This document shows positions 40,102 through 40,554 of a DNA stretch of 40,554 nt, one piece after another. This stretch comes from CAIQIA01 sp049317465 (GTDB taxonomy: Bacteria; Cyanobacteriota; Cyanobacteriia; PCC-6307; Cyanobiaceae), in contig JBMOIF010000017.1 in NCBI GenBank assembly GCA_049317465.1, forward strand, positions 1-40,554, given 5' to 3'. Under the pieces are notes generated by a model. It was not told where the DNA came from and made no database searches. It saw only the letters and a list, made by a program, of their open reading frames with translations. The first letter of the stretch is position 1; every line of letters starts with the position of its first letter. A program made the position numbers and the translations under genes.

Positions 40102-40350
40102 TCAGGCCGCTCCGTCGGCTCTGCCCAGCCGCCGCATCAGCAGCAGGTCACTGTGGCTGCCCTCGGGGCAGAGCCATTCCCTGTACTCGTCGAAGAGGCT
40201 GCGGCCGGCCTGGCCTTCCCCAAGCAGATGCAGCTGCCGCACCCGCAGGCGAACCTCGTCCAGCCGGGCCCGCAGGAGATCAAGGGGCTCGCCTGTGGCG
40301 GATCGCAGGTCAGTCGGCTCCAAGGCAGATCCAGGCATCACTACAGGCAT
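40102..40350 (-). CDS. Small hypothetical protein, 82 residues
   Basis: 82 residues if started at 40350 (MPVVMPGSALEPTDLRSATG); an internal ATG five codons later (MPGSALEP) is equally possible. The body is helical and charged: EPLDLLRARLDEVRLRVRQLHLLGEGQAGRSLFDEYREWLCPEG. The mixed composition argues for a real gene rather than a shadow. No family recognised. It lies 76 nt upstream of the 60-residue gene on the same strand and is divergent from the strong promoter at 40384. Confidence 0.6.
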   Translation of the reverse strand: MPVVMPGSALEPTDLRSATGEPLDLLRARLDEVRLRVRQLHLLGEGQAGRSLFDEYREWLCPEGSHSDLLLMRRLGRADGAA

Positions 40351-40383
40351 AGCGCGCCCGGAGCTCCGATGGCCAGCCGATGC

Positions 40384-40411
40384 TTGACAGCCGATCCCGA
40401 TGTGCTACGTT
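40384..40411 (+). promoter_or_regulatory. Strong sigma70-type promoter
   Basis: Perfect -35 TTGACA at 40384-40389, then a 16-nt spacer and TACGTT at 40406-40411 with a TGn extension (TGC) in front. The predicted start is near 40418. This is the best promoter match in the window and reads toward the right edge. Confidence 0.75.
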
Positions 40412-40417
40412 GATTTG

Positions 40418-40554
40418 GTGCGCTGTTGAGGCGGCGCTTCTTTCCGCTGGTCCGGTTTCCGGAGCAAACGAGGGACCCGCCACCTGCTACGGTTCACATG
40501 TCGCCTGAGAGGGCGGCAGCACCTGGACAACCGAAAAGCTTAAGGAACCGACGT
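40418..40554 (+). other. Untranslated leader reading out of the window
   Basis: About 137 nt with no open frame beginning in it that resembles a protein. It contains a small hairpin (TCCGG/CCGGA around 40450-40462) and ends AAGCTTAAGGAACCGACGT, in which AAGGA (40542-40546) could be a ribosome site for a start codon just outside. An ACCTGGACAACCGAAAAG stretch at 40521-40538 also resembles leader sequence found before rRNA genes. So the next gene is either a highly expressed protein gene such as psbA or an rRNA operon; the window does not decide. Confidence 0.5.

Overview
This window is a stretch of chromosome from a high-G+C unicellular cyanobacterium, most likely a Cyanobium/Synechococcus-type picocyanobacterium. 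The evidence is psbX, a high-light-inducible protein, Ycf66, Ycf19/YggT, a PucC-family carrier, CP12, an LpxB-like cyanobacterial protein and a DUF3747 protein. The strongest sign is a circularly permuted two-piece tmRNA with the tag peptide ANNIVRFSRQAAPVAA, a picocyanobacterial type. It is ordinary core genome: I see no transposase, integrase, prophage, CRISPR array or defence cluster. Gene density is very high, with many 4-nt overlaps and several TTG/GTG starts.

Layout. 1-4553 (+): the end of a TIGR03279/DUF512-type protein, a TolC-like outer-membrane protein, a PucC-family MFS carrier and an inositol-monophosphatase-family enzyme. 4544-5575 (-): Obg GTPase, divergent from a MalK-type ABC ATPase (5613-6794 +). 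6797-12680 (-): a DnaJ/CbpA-hemB-glyoxalase-mutS2-CDF transporter run. 12799-13182 (+): an exported thioredoxin-like protein. 13248-13590 (-): the two-piece tmRNA. 13637-14833 (+): a THUMP-type rRNA methyltransferase. 14830-15622 (-): a YqjD/YqjE-like membrane pair. 15787-20324 (+): smc and a PRC-barrel protein. 20335-22175 (-): msrB, the LpxB-like protein and tRNA-Leu(GAG). 22259-23614 (+): accC. 23599-23928 (-): yggT. 24005-26016 (+): psbX, ycf66 and two TolB-like lipoproteins. 26024-28627 (-): a HIT protein, an ABCD/SbmA-like ABC transporter and an HLIP. 28933-31014 (+): small ORFs and a comM-like gene. 30953-33146 (-): def, small membrane and exported proteins, rpsU and two small genes. 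33191-35523 (+): an S9 peptidase and an exported protein. 35456-39331 (-): pntA1-pntA2-pntB-aspartoacylase. 39519-39737 (+): cp12 with a clear terminator. 39843-40350 (-): two small hypotheticals. The last 170 bases hold a strong sigma70-type promoter and an untranslated leader reading out of the window.

Functional themes are photosynthesis and its pigment supply (psbX, hemB, HLIP, PucC-like, Ycf66), redox control (transhydrogenase, CP12, MsrB, thioredoxin-like protein), translation and ribosome rescue (tmRNA, S21, Def, Obg, tRNA-Leu), genome maintenance (SMC, MutS2, ComM) and envelope functions (TolC, LpxB-like, TolB-like lipoproteins). I found no convincing new multi-gene system. The features most worth a second look are the permuted tmRNA, a 48-residue gene overlapping an exported protein, the tandem half-size TolB-like lipoproteins, the ABC transporter-HLIP pair and the strong promoter and leader at the right edge.
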